Positions 9,838 through 20,689 are shown, counted from the stretch's first letter. The stretch: DNA of 64,000 bases from Chrysophaeum taylorii (GCA_029834535.1 JAQMWT010000009.1:434001-498000); one strand, 5' to 3'. Notes: a model not told the origin generated them from the letters alone. Translations and numbers: made by a program.

Positions 9838-10815
9838 TTTGTTTGTCTGTCTTTAAAGGTCGACTGCGAAGGGGTGTGTGTGTGTGTGGTGCACGTTTGT
9901 TTGTCTGTCTGTCTTTAAAGGTCGACTGCTAAGAGGGGGGTGTGTTTCTCTGTAAATGTCGACTGCTAAGAGGGGGGTGTGTGTGGCACACACTGTGGGG
10001 AGCATGTTTGTCTGTCTGCCTGCCTGTCCGTTTGTCCCCAGGGTAAGGCTCAGGTAGGCGCGCGAGCCAAACATTGATCCTCTAAGTCGTCTACGGCGAC
10101 CTCGCAGACTATTTCCACGACCCGCGGCGGCTCTTTCAGCGCTCCATTCTCACGCCCCGTCGAAACGATGTTGTCGATGCTGACAACGCGCGCATGGCCG
10201 CGGCCTTTCCCGGAGACGAGGCGTCGGAGTTCTTTTCGGCCGACAAGGTTGGGTCGGAAGACGACGCCTCGCTCTTTACAGTCGAGTTTTCAACTCCCTG
10301 ACCACCAACGGCATGCTGACTTTGCTCGCGAGCTGAAAGTCTTCGCAACCTCGACCCGTCGCACGGCCTCTGCAACGGCACCCGATACATCATCGATCGC
10401 GTCGTGTCACCGAGGCTCCTACAACCAGTATCCCTTAAGCCCCGCCGACGCCAAACGATCACCAAGAGCCAGGGGCAGACGCCCCGCAAGGTCGACGTCC
10501 TCTTGCCCAAGCCCGTCTTCTGCCACTTCCAGCTCTACGTGGCTCCCTGTCGAGTCGGCAACCCCGATGATATCCTCTTCTGGGTCGACGACTCCACCCT
10601 ACCCCACACGTGCTGCGCAATACCGATAAGCCCCCTCCCGGCGTCTACACGCGCACCGTCGTCTACGCCTAGGTCCTCGGGTAGCCGCCCTTACTAGGAC
10701 GAGGTGAACTTACTGAGACCAGGTCAGCTTACTAGGACCAGGTGAACTTACTAGGACCAGGGGACCAGGTCAACTTGCTGGGACCAGGCCAACTTACTGG
10801 GGCGTCAACTTACTG
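9838..10815 (+). mobile_element. Helitron-helicase/iteron compound repeat, copy D (inverted)
   Basis: Opposite orientation to copies A-C. The left end has about three imperfect tandem units of GTTTGTCTGTCTTTAAAGG plus GTCGACTGCTAAGAGGGG and a TG-rich run (9838-10045). The helicase remnant at 10046-10640 on the plus strand has the best-preserved stretch of acceptable frame in this family: GDEASEFFSADKVGSEDDAS before the NSLTTNG block, then an RNLDPSHGLCNGTRYIIDRV-like segment split between frames, and finally KSQGQTPRKVDVLLPKPVF. Iterons follow at 10690-10815, in reverse complement (GGTGAACTTACTAGGACC variants). It has no complete open frame. Confidence 0.7.
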
Positions 10816-13419
10816 GCCTGCACAAGACTGGCCGTGGCGGCTTACGTTGCGACCCTGGCCAAGCCTCTCGCAAGCTGGAACTTGCTGGCGCAGTGGCTGA
10901 CACCTTGGCGACAAACTGGGAGACCTCGTTTCCTGGCAGAAAGACCCCCAGCTTGTGATAGTCTGCATCTATACCCACCAGCTATACCCACCAGCCCCTG
11001 ATATAACCGATTACTAGGCGCGCGAAGCATGACGTGCGTACACCACGCATTTTCGGATTGAAGTCAAAGCAGTGACATCAAGCGTGACGGAAACGTGAGT
11101 TTTCGCACAGTGTACCTCAACTCCTCCGACGGAGGAAAAGGAGAATGGACAGGGTCGATTATGGGACGTGAGGGAAAACCGTACGGAACGGAGAGAAAAC
11201 CCTCGGAAATAAATAAAACCTCGAGCCGCGCAACTTGGTGTCGATCGGGTTGGTCGCGAAGGCGAAATCGCCTCGCTCGCTCGGCTAGTGCGGGTCGACG
11301 ACGCAAGCGCGGAAATGACAGGGAGAGTCGCCATTGTGCGCTGAAGGCCAAGCTCCCAGGTGGCGCGGGACCCGCCACCCCCCGCGCAAAGACCCCATAC
11401 ATCTTCCGTGCCGTGCACCTCCCCCCCCCCAAAAAAAAACAAAAAACGCTCAACGTCGACTTCAACACGTTGTTCATTTCCTCCCATCCGCCCTTCGAAA
11501 CCTGACCACACAGGACTCGAGCTGGCGACTTCGCGTCGCTTCTCAGCAGGTAGATTTCCCCGAGAAGATCGACGTCGACATCGAGTAAAAAAAAGGATGG
11601 TCGCTTCCTTCCTGTCCGCGACAACCAATACTATGTCGGATGCGATCCTCCGCCCTTTGTTTTCCCCCAGGCAAACGCGGACATTCTTATTTATGCTTCT
11701 CCCACGCTCGCAGGTGCACGACGCGTTAAGGCGACCAGCTCGGGGCGCGACGCCCCCAAGCGTCTCCAAGTCGTCCACAGGAACCCCCCACCCTTACCTT
11801 CTCGGGTCACTTGTATGATTTACTTATTATTAGAGCCGATGCAATCATTCACGACGCCACTTGGCCGCTCCATTTGTTCAACGGTCTGAAGCTGGTGGTG
11901 TTGTGTGACAGCCGGAAGGGTTCCTCAACCCGCTTAACACCCTCGAGACGTCGAGGCAAGGAGACGTCGAGGGCAAGGTCGAAGCCGGGTGAGACGAGAG
12001 TGCGCTAATCCTCGTTCCTGTCACAGTGTTTTCGCGCCCTCCCCACCATCTGGAAGCGGTTGTCGCTCAGCCCGACCACTTCAAAGTCCGCCAGAAGTAC
12101 ATCGAGATAATAAATACCCCAAATATATAGGTTCAGCTAGCTAACTCTTAGGACGAGGCTGTCGTCGTGTGACGAGCAAAATCTAGGCATGGGGTTGTAG
12201 CAGTTTCATCAAGCAGGACATGATCCTGGACAAAAAGCACGTCGGCAGATTCTAGAGCGCACTCGCAACGCAACACGCAGTCTGCCGCCGTCTCGGAAGT
12301 GTGGAGAATATTCTTCGCTGGTTTTGGCAAGATATGCCCTCGCTTGAACGCTCCTATGCCCCAGGGGTATGTATGTTCATAGGACGCGAAAGCGTGGAAG
12401 CCGCGTCGTGAACGCGGAGTCCAGTGAGTTTATCTTCTAGATTAGGTGCAGGCGGTCTGGATGTCTCGCATCCTCGAGAATAGGATTCGGAACTTGGCAA
12501 GAATACGACCATCTCGCAGGATCCCGGATTATTACAAAAGATTGTAGCGCGCACACACGACGACCACGACGACGACGACGACGTCATTCTTCGCTCGAAA
12601 CTGTGAGTCGGCAGTATTGGGTCTCAGTTAATTAAAAAAAAATGGCGGTGTGTGTCGAGAATGTTGTATCTACCCGGCGCCACACGAAGCCGGCCGGCGC
12701 GGCCTGCTTTGCAAGACGTCCGGCAAGGCAAAAAAAAAAGTCCCCGATTGTTTTGTACTATATTGGCCAAACGGCGGCGGCACCACCACCACCCACCACC
12801 ACTACCATCGCAAGGAAACGAGCTTCGGCACAATGGGAGGAGGAGGAGGAAATGGCGCGCGGATGGAGAATAATCAAAGGGGGCGGGCGTTTAATATTGA
12901 TATTATTAGAAATACAAATGCCGCAGCTCGAGAGTAGAGCGTTCATGTAAAATCCGCCGCGCGCCGCGGCCGGAGGGGGCGGCAGAAGAATAAAAGGACG
13001 AATGCGCAAAGGGGAGCTGGGTGGCCAATCGACACCATAAGAGGAAGGAGAGAGAGCGCAATGAATGTGGGGACGATGAAAAAAAAGAAGAGCGCGGCGG
13101 CGGCGAGGTGTCCACGCGCAGAAGAGGCAGCCGCGAAAGAGAGAGACGGGGCGCGCGGCGGCGGCGGCGGCGCGGACGACGCATTGGTTTTGGGGGCGGC
13201 AGCGATCGAATCGAGGGCCTGGTGCGTCAGAAAGTAAGTGAGTGATTGCGGGGTGCGTGGAGAGGAGAAAAGAAGCCAATTTTGATGGAAAAAAAAACGT
13301 CGCGAATAAGAATAACGCGCTTTTGCCGCGGAAAAAAAATAAACGAAGAAGGGGTGGGGTCGATCGAATGGACTGCACAGAGGCGGCGTGCACCACGGGT
13401 CGGGTCGGGTCGGCTGAGC
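10816..13419. other. 2.6 kb without a supported gene
   Basis: Open frames of up to 254 codons occur on both strands (for example 11014-11778 minus and 11360-11818 plus), but they overlap each other, carry no domain I recognise and are rich in homopolymer-encoded residues. Poly-A and poly-C runs occur at 11420-11440, and low-complexity GGAGGA/GCGGCG tracts at 12830-13200. The right part (about 13000-13419) probably includes 3' untranslated sequence of the PP2C gene. A small diverged gene cannot be excluded around 12148-12587 (minus). Confidence 0.45.
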
Positions 13420-14490
13420 TCAGGGGTGGTCTTGGTTGGCGAGGAAGCAGACAGCGACGGTGGTGTCGTCGACGACCTGTTCGTTGTTCATCCAGCGTCT
13501 ATTCGCCTCGTCGACGAGAGCGTCGACGCACGCTCGCGCCGAGCCGTCGGTTTCGGTCGCAATCTTTTCGACCATCGCGACGACCTCGTCGTCGTTCATG
13601 AACTCCCAGAGGCCGTCGGTCGCGGAAATAATGAATTTGTCCGAGCGGCAGAGCCGTCTCTCGAAGAATTCTGGCGAGCTCGAGACGCCGGCGGTGTGGG
13701 CGACGACGTCGCCGATCGAACGCGACATGGCGAGACCGGGAACGTCGAGGTGGCCGAGCCAGACGCGGGGGGGGCCGTCGACGCCGTCGTCGTACTCGAC
13801 GGCGAAGACGCGGCCGCCGGCGCCGAGGATCCGCGCCTTCTCGGCGGGGACGTCCGGCTTGTGATCGATCGAGATCGGGACGGCCCCGCGGACGGTGCCG
13901 AGGGTGACCCTCGAGTCCCCGACGTTGGCCACCAGCAAGATGCCGTCGCGCATCGCGCAGAAGACGAGGGTCGTCCCCGAGAATTCGGTGTCGACGCTCG
14001 CGTCCCGCACGAGCTCCGCCTCGAGGTCGCGTATCGCCGTCTCGATCGCGATCCGCATGCCGTTCGTGTCTCCGTGCCACGAGGCGTGGCAGAAGACGCG
14101 CTCGCAGAAGTGTTCCTTGAAGTGCGACGAGACCACCTCCCCCGCCTCGCCGTGGCCGTCGAGGACCAGAATCGTCTGCGTCCGCGTCGCCGCGTCGCAC
14201 GACAGCTCCATAGCGTCTTGGTTCTTCTTTCGCGGATTGTACGGGCTGTACCCCTTGCGCGAGGTGCCCCAGATACGGGAGACGTGCCCCTCGCCCTCCT
14301 TGATGGCGCGCTTGGTCGACTGCGCTCGGCTTTCGCCGCTCGACGAGTCCGCCTTCTCCGCGACGAGGCTCAACCGACGCAGCCGCGCGCTAAACCCGCG
14401 CTCAGGACTCGACGACAACTGCGCCTCGGCGGCCGCCGCCGACGACAACGACGACTCCTGGCTCAGCGTCGTCGTGCTCGCGTTCTCCAT
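13420..14490 (-). CDS. PP2C-type (PPM) Ser/Thr protein phosphatase
   Basis: Metal-dependent protein phosphatase that removes phosphate from Ser/Thr residues. Motifs in order are KNQDA, VLDGHGEAGEV, FSGTTLVF, ANVGDSRV, DHKPD, GGRVF, LAMSRSIGD, SATDGLWEFM and DDTTVAV. The Asp and Gly ligands of the bimetal centre (DGHG, DG, DD) are all present, so it should be active. The fold fills almost the whole protein after a Ser-rich N-terminus. From the first in-frame ATG (14490, MENAST) it is 356 residues. The frame stays open upstream to 14788 without an ATG, so a short upstream exon or an N-terminal extension containing GLAIAGVAAVVG (a possible membrane anchor) may exist. It is tandem with the U-box gene, whose stop is at 14816. 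Substrate cannot be inferred. Confidence 0.85.
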   Translation of the reverse strand: MENASTTTLSQESSLSSAAAAEAQLSSSPERGFSARLRRLSLVAEKADSSSGESRAQSTKRAIKEGEGHVSRIWGTSRKGYSPYNPRKKNQDAMELSCDAATRTQTILVLDGHGEAGEVVSSHFKEHFCERVFCHASWHGDTNGMRIAIETAIRDLEAELVRDASVDTEFSGTTLVFCAMRDGILLVANVGDSRVTLGTVRGAVPISIDHKPDVPAEKARILGAGGRVFAVEYDDGVDGPPRVWLGHLDVPGLAMSRSIGDVVAHTAGVSSSPEFFERRLCRSDKFIISATDGLWEFMNDDEVVAMVEKIATETDGSARACVDALVDEANRRWMNNEQVVDDTTVAVCFLANQDHP

Positions 14491-14815
14491 CCTCGCCGTC
14501 GTCGTCTCGCTGCTCGTCGTCGTCGTCGTCGTCGTCAAATTGCTGCTGCTGCTGTGCGACGAGTCCTCGTTCCCGACAACCGCGGCGACGCCTGCGATCG
14601 CGAGCCCGGCGCCGCGCGCGGAGAGCCGTCGATGGGCAATTTTTCGCACTTGTGTGTTGACCACCAAGCGCCGACGAACAACAACAACACCCCCTTGGCG
14701 ACCTCCTGCCTCGAGTTGTTTTACTTTTTTACCCTCGCCCGCCGCCGCCGCCACCGCATTTCCTTCTTCTTTCTTTTCGGCCCTACTTCAACCTCCTTGC
14801 CTCCTTTGCACATCA

Positions 14816-17166
14816 TCAAAAGGCGTAGAGGTCGTCCTCGTCCCCGTGCATGGCCGACACCGACGTCTGCATCGTCGCCTTCATGTGCTTGATGTGCCAC
14901 TGCAGCAGCCGCGATCGGAGCCCCGCATCCTCCTCGAGCTCCTCCACCGCCAAGGCCTGCCCGGTGATGGGGCACACGGACCCGCGCGTCTGCAGCCACA
15001 GCATGATCGTGCTCTTCTCGAACACGTGCCCGTACGGCGATCTGCACGGCTCCTTCATCATGTGCCCGTTGATCGCGCACGCGAACTCAACCGGAAAATT
15101 ATTCTCTTTTTTCTTGGTGGTGGTGGTGGCGGTGGTGTTGTTTTTGTTGTTTTCGCCCGCCGGGAGCTCGAGGTGGAGTTGGACCGGAACCGACGATCGC
15201 CGCGTCTCGTCGAGGATGTCGCGCAGCGAACCGGCCGTCCTCTGACACGCCCCCCCGACGATACCCCGAACCGCCGGCAGCTCTCCGAGGAGCCGGAACG
15301 ACTCTGACGACGCCCGAGGGGGCGTTTTTTTTGCCTCGCGGCTGCTGCTCTTTGCCAATCGTTTAGCGTCGTACAACTCGGCGCGGTTCTTGGCCTCGCG
15401 CTTCGCCTCGGCGCGCGCGCGCTGCTGGAACTCGATGGCCTCGCGCTGGTCCTCCTCCGCGCCGATCTCGTCCTCGCCCGCGCCCGTCGCGTACTCGAGT
15501 TGACGCGTCGAGCTTCCGCCGAGCAGCACGCTCATCATCGCCGCGAACGACTGGGTGTCGCGGCTCACGGGCAGCGCGCCCGACGTCGTCACGATCTGCA
15601 GCACGCGCGCCTGCGCGTCGGCCTCCATGCGCCGGTGGACGCGCGCGAGCGCGTGAAGGAGCGCGTGCGCCGCGCGACGCCGGTCGACGTTCTCCTCCTC
15701 CTCCTCCTCCTCGTCGTCGTCGTCGTCGTCGTCGTCGTCAGTAACCTCTTCCGGCGGCGGCGGCGGCGGCTGCTGCATATGCGACGACGAGAGGTCGAGC
15801 GCACCCATGTTGACATTCAACAGGCACAGGAGCGCGAAAACGTATTCGTTGCGCGCGACGAACGCCGACGCGCGCAGAAGCGATTCGGTCGGGTTGAGCC
15901 GTCGCAGGAGCTCGAGCATGAAGCGCGTGGGCGGCGCGCGGAACGAGGCGATGATGAGCGTGCGCAGCGACGCCGAAATGCCCTGGACCAGTGGCGGGCA
16001 TTCGAGCGCGCCGCCAGAGTCTTTCCGCGAGGCCGCTCCGCGACTCCTCCGAAGTCGCCTCTCGCGGCGCGCCTCGTCGTCGTCGCTCTCGTCGGTGGTG
16101 GTCGCGAGCGCCTTGTGGTGGGAGACATCGGCGCGGGCGTTGAGCTCGAGGGCCCGGCGTACCGACCGGTCGAGGTACGGGAGAACGAGCCTCGGGATGA
16201 GGAGCGTATCGGCGAGGAGGTGCTTGCGAAACGCGTCGGTCCGGTGCGTCGCGTAAAAGTATAGGTTTTGGAGGAAGGAATGCACGCACGAGATGGACCG
16301 GTGGTCGTCGTCTTCGAAGAACTGCGGCACCGCGTCGTCGTCGTCGCGGAGCGCCGCCGCGAAGAGACACTCGTGGCACGCGAGTGCGAGCTTCTCGACG
16401 AGCTGGCTCTTGAGCGTGATATCGAGCAGCAAGTTCATCTCCGTCGTAAACTCGTTGACGGCGTGTTCCGTGAGCTCGGCGTCTTGCTCGGTCCCAAAAT
16501 AGGACGCGGGGAGCGTGAAACCGCGCAACAAGCGGCAGAGCTGGAGGACGAGGGGTTTCTCGTGGCGATGGCACACGAGCTTGTGCTCCCACTGGCCCAT
16601 CCGGCCCGTCGCGGGAGCTTGCTTGCGGTGGAGCTCGGTCGTGTAGGTCTCGCCGTCCTCGAGGAGGCCGACCACGGTCTCGAGCCCGAGGACTTTGTCG
16701 AGCCGCACGAGCTCCAGCAAGTCCTCCGTCTTGAGCTTGTACTCGTAAAGCCGCGACAGGAGCAGCAGCATCAATTTGTGGAGCTCGGGCTCGACATCCT
16801 TGGATTCCGCGCGCCCCTCTTCGCGAGCCATGTAATCGTCGAACCACTCGTTCACTCCGTGAAGCGCCATTTGGATCTGCTCGCGACGCTCGGGCGCGAC
16901 CGCCAGGTTCGACAAGATCGTCAGGACGTCCAGCCGCGTGTCTTTATCGGATCGCGTGTCGTCCGTCGCGTTCAGCAGGAGCTTCACCTGCAGGGCCTGC
17001 CTTGGGTCTGCCGACGACCTACACGCACCATTCGGCCCAGCGTATCGTCGGCGAAGAAGTCCTCGGGGTCTGTCTGCGAGAGCGAGACCAAGGTCGTCAG
17101 GTCCACGGGTCGCGACAAAAGAGCTGCGTCCAATTGCCACTTGGCGCCCAACTTGTTCGGTGCCAT
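14816..17166 (-). CDS. U-box domain protein, probable E3 ubiquitin ligase
   Basis: The C-terminal 80 residues form a U-box (FACAINGHMMKEPCRSPYGH, then STIMLWL and CPITGQAL), the RING-like fold that binds E2 enzymes. The rest (about 690 residues) is largely helical with no repeat I can name. It holds an Asp/Glu run about 270 residues before the end, encoded by a GAC/GAG tract. The best start is ATG 17166 (MAPNKLGAKWQLDAALLS), which opens a well-coded first exon ending DDTLGRM. A short intron then shifts to the main frame at VKLLLNATDD; this model gives 769 residues. The alternative unspliced start at 17215 uses a frame with an implausible N-terminus. The protein resembles large U-box proteins of protists with helical N-terminal regions. 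Its substrate is unknown. Confidence 0.75.
16988..17028 (-). other. Inferred short intron in the U-box gene
   Basis: The first-exon frame (…DDTLGRM) and the main frame (VKLLLNATDD…) differ by two. Donor GTGCGT at 17028 with acceptor CCCTGCAG at 16988 gives a 41-nt intron that joins them in phase 0. Donor GTAGGT at 17022 (35 nt) or acceptor GGCAG at 16997 are also frame-compatible. A one-base assembly error is the alternative to an intron. Confidence 0.45.
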
Positions 17167-17399
17167 CGCGGGAGTTGACAGACACACCAGACTTAAGTCC
17201 CCAACGGAAAACCACAACGGAAAAAAAGTCCTACCGTCTCTTGCAGCCAAATATTCTCCTCAATTCTTTTCTCCTCTAATGCAAACTAGCGTGCGTTGCG
17301 CGGCCCGACGACATGGATTACGCCGTGCCTTAAACGCGCTTTTCCGTCTTCTTCTTCTTCAGGCCGCGGCCCCATATCGAGTGCTTTCAGGCGGAAACT

Positions 17400-18050
17400 A
17401 GGGATTTGGCTGAGCGTAGGGACCTACGGCCTCGTTCGAGCCGAGCATAGAGGGATCTATGTTTTTCTTCGACCCGAGCCGAGGGGTCTATGGGTTTTCC
17501 TTAGAGCCGAGCATCGAGGGATCTATGTTTTTCTTCCAGCCGAGCCGAGGGAGCTATTGGTTCCTTTGAGCCGAGCTAAGGGATCGATGATGTATTCGTT
17601 CGAGCCGAACCGAGGGATTTACGGGTTCCTTTGAGCCAAAAAGCAAAGGGATCTATGTATTCTCGTTCGAGCCGAGGGAGCTATGGGTTCGTTCCTTTGC
17701 GCCGAGCCAAGGGATCTATGTATTCACGTTCGAGCCGAGGGAGCTATAGGTTCGTTCCTTTGCGCCGAGCCAAGGGATCTATGTATTCTCGTTCGAGCCG
17801 AGGGAGCTATGGGTTCGTTCCTTTGCGCCGAGCCTAGGGATCTATGTATTCTCGTTCGAGCCGAGGGAGCTATGGGTTCGTTCCTTTGCGCCGAGCCAAG
17901 GGATCTATGTATTCTCGTTCGAGCCGAGGGAGCTATAGGTTCGTTCCTTTGCGCCGAGCCAAGGGATCTATGTATTCTCGTTCGAGCCGAGGGAGCTATG
18001 GGTTCGTTCCTTTGCGCCGAGCCAAGGGATCTATGTATTCGTTCTCGCAC
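17400..18050. repeat. 63-bp minisatellite
   Basis: About six near-perfect 63-bp units occupy roughly 17650-18045 (core GTTCGAGCCGAGGGAGCTAT then GCGCCGAGCCAAGGGATCTA). They are preceded by degenerate units from 17420. Each unit is itself a diverged duplication of a half-unit built on GCCGAG..AGGGA.CTATG. The period is a multiple of three and stop-free in several frames, so long apparent ORFs on both strands (17683-18171 plus, 17724-18050 minus) are products of the repeat. It lies between the 5' ends of the U-box gene and the next membrane-protein gene. Confidence 0.9.
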
Positions 18051-18329
18051 GCGGCCGCCTCAGTCCCAGGAAGCCACTCACCTCTCGGAGAGGCGCGCGT
18101 TTACTAACCACTCCATCGCCCACTCCTCCGAGCGCCCGGCGCAGTCTAGGGTAGACATAATAATCATGTGACAAGAATGCTAATTGGAGAGAGTGGCCCA
18201 GCCAAGAGGGGATAATATCAATCAATCCCCTTGATTTGACCAACAACGCGTGTACGTAAAAATTTGCTCACCCCTTAATTTTCACCACTGGGGGCTTCGA
18301 TTTGTAGGAATTCCTTCCTTGCCAGTTAA
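18051..18329. other. Spacer after the minisatellite
   Basis: This is less GC-rich unique sequence with a TAATAATCATGTGACAAG segment near 18160 and AATTAAT near 18330. No convincing gene is seen. It probably contains the promoter or first exon of the membrane-protein gene that follows. Confidence 0.4.
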
Positions 18330-18425
18330 ATTAATTGTGGTCAATTACGAAAAGGCACGTTCCGCGCGAAAGCCGCAACCGAGAAAACTGATAAGAAGAT
18401 TCTCAGTTCGACGCGCGCAAATACA

Positions 18426-19149
18426 GTGTGGATAGCACAGCACATCTCGGTGGCGTGGGTGGTGATCTCTGTGCCGTGGTCTTTGGTGGACGCGGTGGGG
18501 GCATGGCGGGTCGTGCGCAGGAAGGGAGGCGACGACAAGGATTTGACGCGGGTCTCGGAGAACACTTTATTATCGTTTTGGTTTTTCGTCGCTTTCGTTG
18601 TGGTCCCATTTGTGATCGCGATGGTGTCGCCCGCGAACCGGGTCGTGGACGTGGTGCGCAAGCGCGGCGTGGTGAACGCGACCGAGGCGGGTGAGCTGAT
18701 CCACGTCACCAAAGGCCGAGCCGCGGACCTCGGGGGCACCGGCACGCGTCGTACCCCGCGACAGACGTCGCCGTCGAGAATCTTCTGGGGGATGTGCCCG
18801 AAAAGCTCGAGGAGGTGGTCGAAAGCCGGATATTTCCGGTGTTGGTCGAGCGCTACGACGTCCTAGGGGAGCGCGCGTGGTTGCAGGACTCGTTCGTCGT
18901 CGAGCACGGCTCCGCGAGTGGCGCGTCGACGACGACGACGACGACGACGGCGGCGCGTTTTCGCCGAGCCTCGTCTTCGAGTCGGCGAACGTCTCGAGGC
19001 TCCGCCTCGCGCTGCGCCACGTCCGCAGCACGGCGCGGGCCCTGACCGCCCCCGAGGCCCACCCCCCCCGGCGCCGTTTTCCTCTACTTTGTCGTCGGCC
19101 TCATCCACGTCCTCGCGGTTGTCTCGGCCGTCCGGCTCGCCAGTTTTGA
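18426..19149 (+). CDS. Multipass membrane protein, gene model unresolved
   Basis: Strongly coding but spread over frames. The first part (WIAQHISVAWVVISVPWSLV, then LLSFWFFVAFVVVPFVIAMV) has two membrane segments and ends ...NATEA at a GTGAGC donor (18691). An acceptor CGACAG (18764) joins it in phase to DVAVENLLGDVPEKLEEVVE. This 74-nt intron matches the 75-nt intron at 298-372 in size. Farther on, the best-coding frame shifts after the GAC run near 18930 (SLVFESANVSRLRLALRHV) and back again at the C8 run at 19062-19069, giving a third membrane segment (VFLYFVVGLIHVLAVVSAV). Two indels or further introns are needed. No in-frame ATG precedes residue 1, so the true start may be in an upstream exon. 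The 3' end abuts the BTB gene stop. Family not recognised. Confidence 0.4.
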
Positions 19150-19159
19150 GTCGTTTTCG

Positions 19160-20689
19160 TCACGTTGTTTTGGGGGCCGCGTTGGCGGCGAGTTTTCTGA
19201 GCATCTCGATCCCGAGGGAGGTGGAGGCAGCGACCTTGCGGAAGTCGGGGTTGTGGCGCGCTCGGGGGTCGGCGAGGGAGACGCGGAGGCAGGCGGCTTT
19301 GAGGTGGGGGGATTCGAGCGCGTCGGCGAGGGCGGTGAGCGGAATGAGAGTGTCTTTCGTTGCGGAATCGGCGAGTTTGTGGAGGACGCGGTCGGTCGTG
19401 AGGAGGTCACGCGGGGCGCGGTCGTGGAGAGCTTGGATGCCGGAGGGCCCGGCGTCGGCGAGGTTGATAGCGAGGTCGACGAGGGTTTCGGTGATGCGGG
19501 CGGCCTTGGCCTTGGCGGCGAGGTGGTAGAGGCGCGTCGCGTTTTCGATTTTCGCGCGGCCGGAGAGATTGTCCTCGCATGCCGAGAAGAGGTCGGGGAT
19601 GTGGAAGCGCGCCGCGCAGTCGAGGAGATCGCAGAGTACGTCGAACTGAGTTTTTGACGGGAGGCGACCCGCGTAGAGGAAGGCGAGGAGGTGGCGCACC
19701 GTATGGACGTCGTATTCGCTCAAGTCGATCGAGCGCCGCGGCGTCGATGTCGAGACCGGACGCAGGCCGTTCGGAAGGCAAGGCGGCGTCGCCTTTTTTT
19801 TTTCTTTACGAGCCAGAGCGGCGGAAAGCATCGAAGAGCGCGCCCCGAGAACGACGGCGTGGGCTTCGACGGCCTCTCCTCGGCTCGCGAGGACCTCGAC
19901 GTCGGTGAGGAGGCCTCGATCCCACAAGTCCTTGAGGCTCGAGACGAGCCTAGAATTCGACGACGGCGCGGGAGGCGGAGGAGGAGGAGCGGCCGCGTCG
20001 TACCACTTCATCCGGGCCCGGATAGCGCCGTCACCAACAACAGCGACGACGGCGACGTGCGAGGGCTCGAGGCTCGGTCGCTTCGAGCGTCGCACCGTGT
20101 CTCGGTCGACGTAATAGTACTCGAGGGCACCGTCGACCTCCACGAAGGTCCCCGTCGATTCCTTCGTCGTCGCTATAGAGACGACGGGGCCCGCGTCGAC
20201 GCGGGCGAGGCGGTGCCAGAGGCCGTAGCGCCAGCCGTTGTTGATTTCGCGCGGGGTCAGCGAGCCCTCGACGTAGGTTTCGAGTCTTGGGGCAGCGAGG
20301 AAGAGGCGCTCGGTAGTAGACGCCCCGCCCGGATCTTCTTCTTCTTTTTCTTCTTCTTCTTCTTCTTCTTCTAACTCGGGGGGTTTCGCTTTCTTGGCGG
20401 GAGGCTCCTTGTTTTTGCGGAGGAGGAGGACCTCGGGCGGCACGTAGCCCTCGGGCGGGCGCCGCACCGCCTCGCTTCCCCAGGACGAAGAGGAATTCCG
20501 TTTTTCGAGCCATTTGACGAAGGTGGCCGTCGACTCGAGGGCCGAGGTTCGAGACTTGTGGTCCTCGCGCCACCACGCCTCGACCCGCGTCCTGACCTTG
20601 TCGGGATTCCTTTTCGTTTCCGCCAGCATTCTCCCGATCTCGGCGTCCCCCACCCATTTGGGCGCTATCTTCCGGATTTCGGTCGTCAT
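19160..20689 (-). CDS. BTB/POZ domain protein
   Basis: A 509-residue protein from ATG 20689 (MTTEIRKIAPKW). An N-terminal helical region is followed by a Glu/Lys run, then a middle domain with GWRYGLWHRLARV and a Tyr-rich stretch. A BTB domain comes after that (LKDLWDRGLLTDVEVLASRG, AHAVVLGARSSML, IDLSEYDVHTVRHLLAFLYAG), followed by a BACK-like helical region (LLDCAARFHIPDLFSACEDN onwards). BTB proteins commonly serve as substrate adaptors for CUL3 ubiquitin ligases or as dimerisation scaffolds. It is divergent from the WDR77-like gene with only 25 bp between the two start codons. The open frame continues upstream of the ATG through the antisense of the neighbouring gene, which I treat as non-coding. 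Confidence 0.8.
   Translation of the reverse strand: MTTEIRKIAPKWVGDAEIGRMLAETKRNPDKVRTRVEAWWREDHKSRTSALESTATFVKWLEKRNSSSSWGSEAVRRPPEGYVPPEVLLLRKNKEPPAKKAKPPELEEEEEEEEKEEEDPGGASTTERLFLAAPRLETYVEGSLTPREINNGWRYGLWHRLARVDAGPVVSIATTKESTGTFVEVDGALEYYYVDRDTVRRSKRPSLEPSHVAVVAVVGDGAIRARMKWYDAAAPPPPPPAPSSNSRLVSSLKDLWDRGLLTDVEVLASRGEAVEAHAVVLGARSSMLSAALARKEKKKATPPCLPNGLRPVSTSTPRRSIDLSEYDVHTVRHLLAFLYAGRLPSKTQFDVLCDLLDCAARFHIPDLFSACEDNLSGRAKIENATRLYHLAAKAKAARITETLVDLAINLADAGPSGIQALHDRAPRDLLTTDRVLHKLADSATKDTLIPLTALADALESPHLKAACLRVSLADPRARHNPDFRKVAASTSLGIEMLRKLAANAAPKTT

Noticed and set aside
12758-13396. 212-codon minus-strand frame upstream of the repeat-rich block
   Set aside because: Composition is dominated by homopolymer-encoded Phe, Ser, Pro and Val runs; overlapping frames on both strands are equally open; no domain.
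14721-15307. Plus-strand frames across the PP2C and U-box genes (for example 13895-15307)
   Set aside because: They are antisense to two genes with clear catalytic or binding motifs, and they have no domain themselves.
17683-18171. ORFs in the 63-bp minisatellite
   Set aside because: Open on both strands only because the period is a multiple of three. No domain and no good start.
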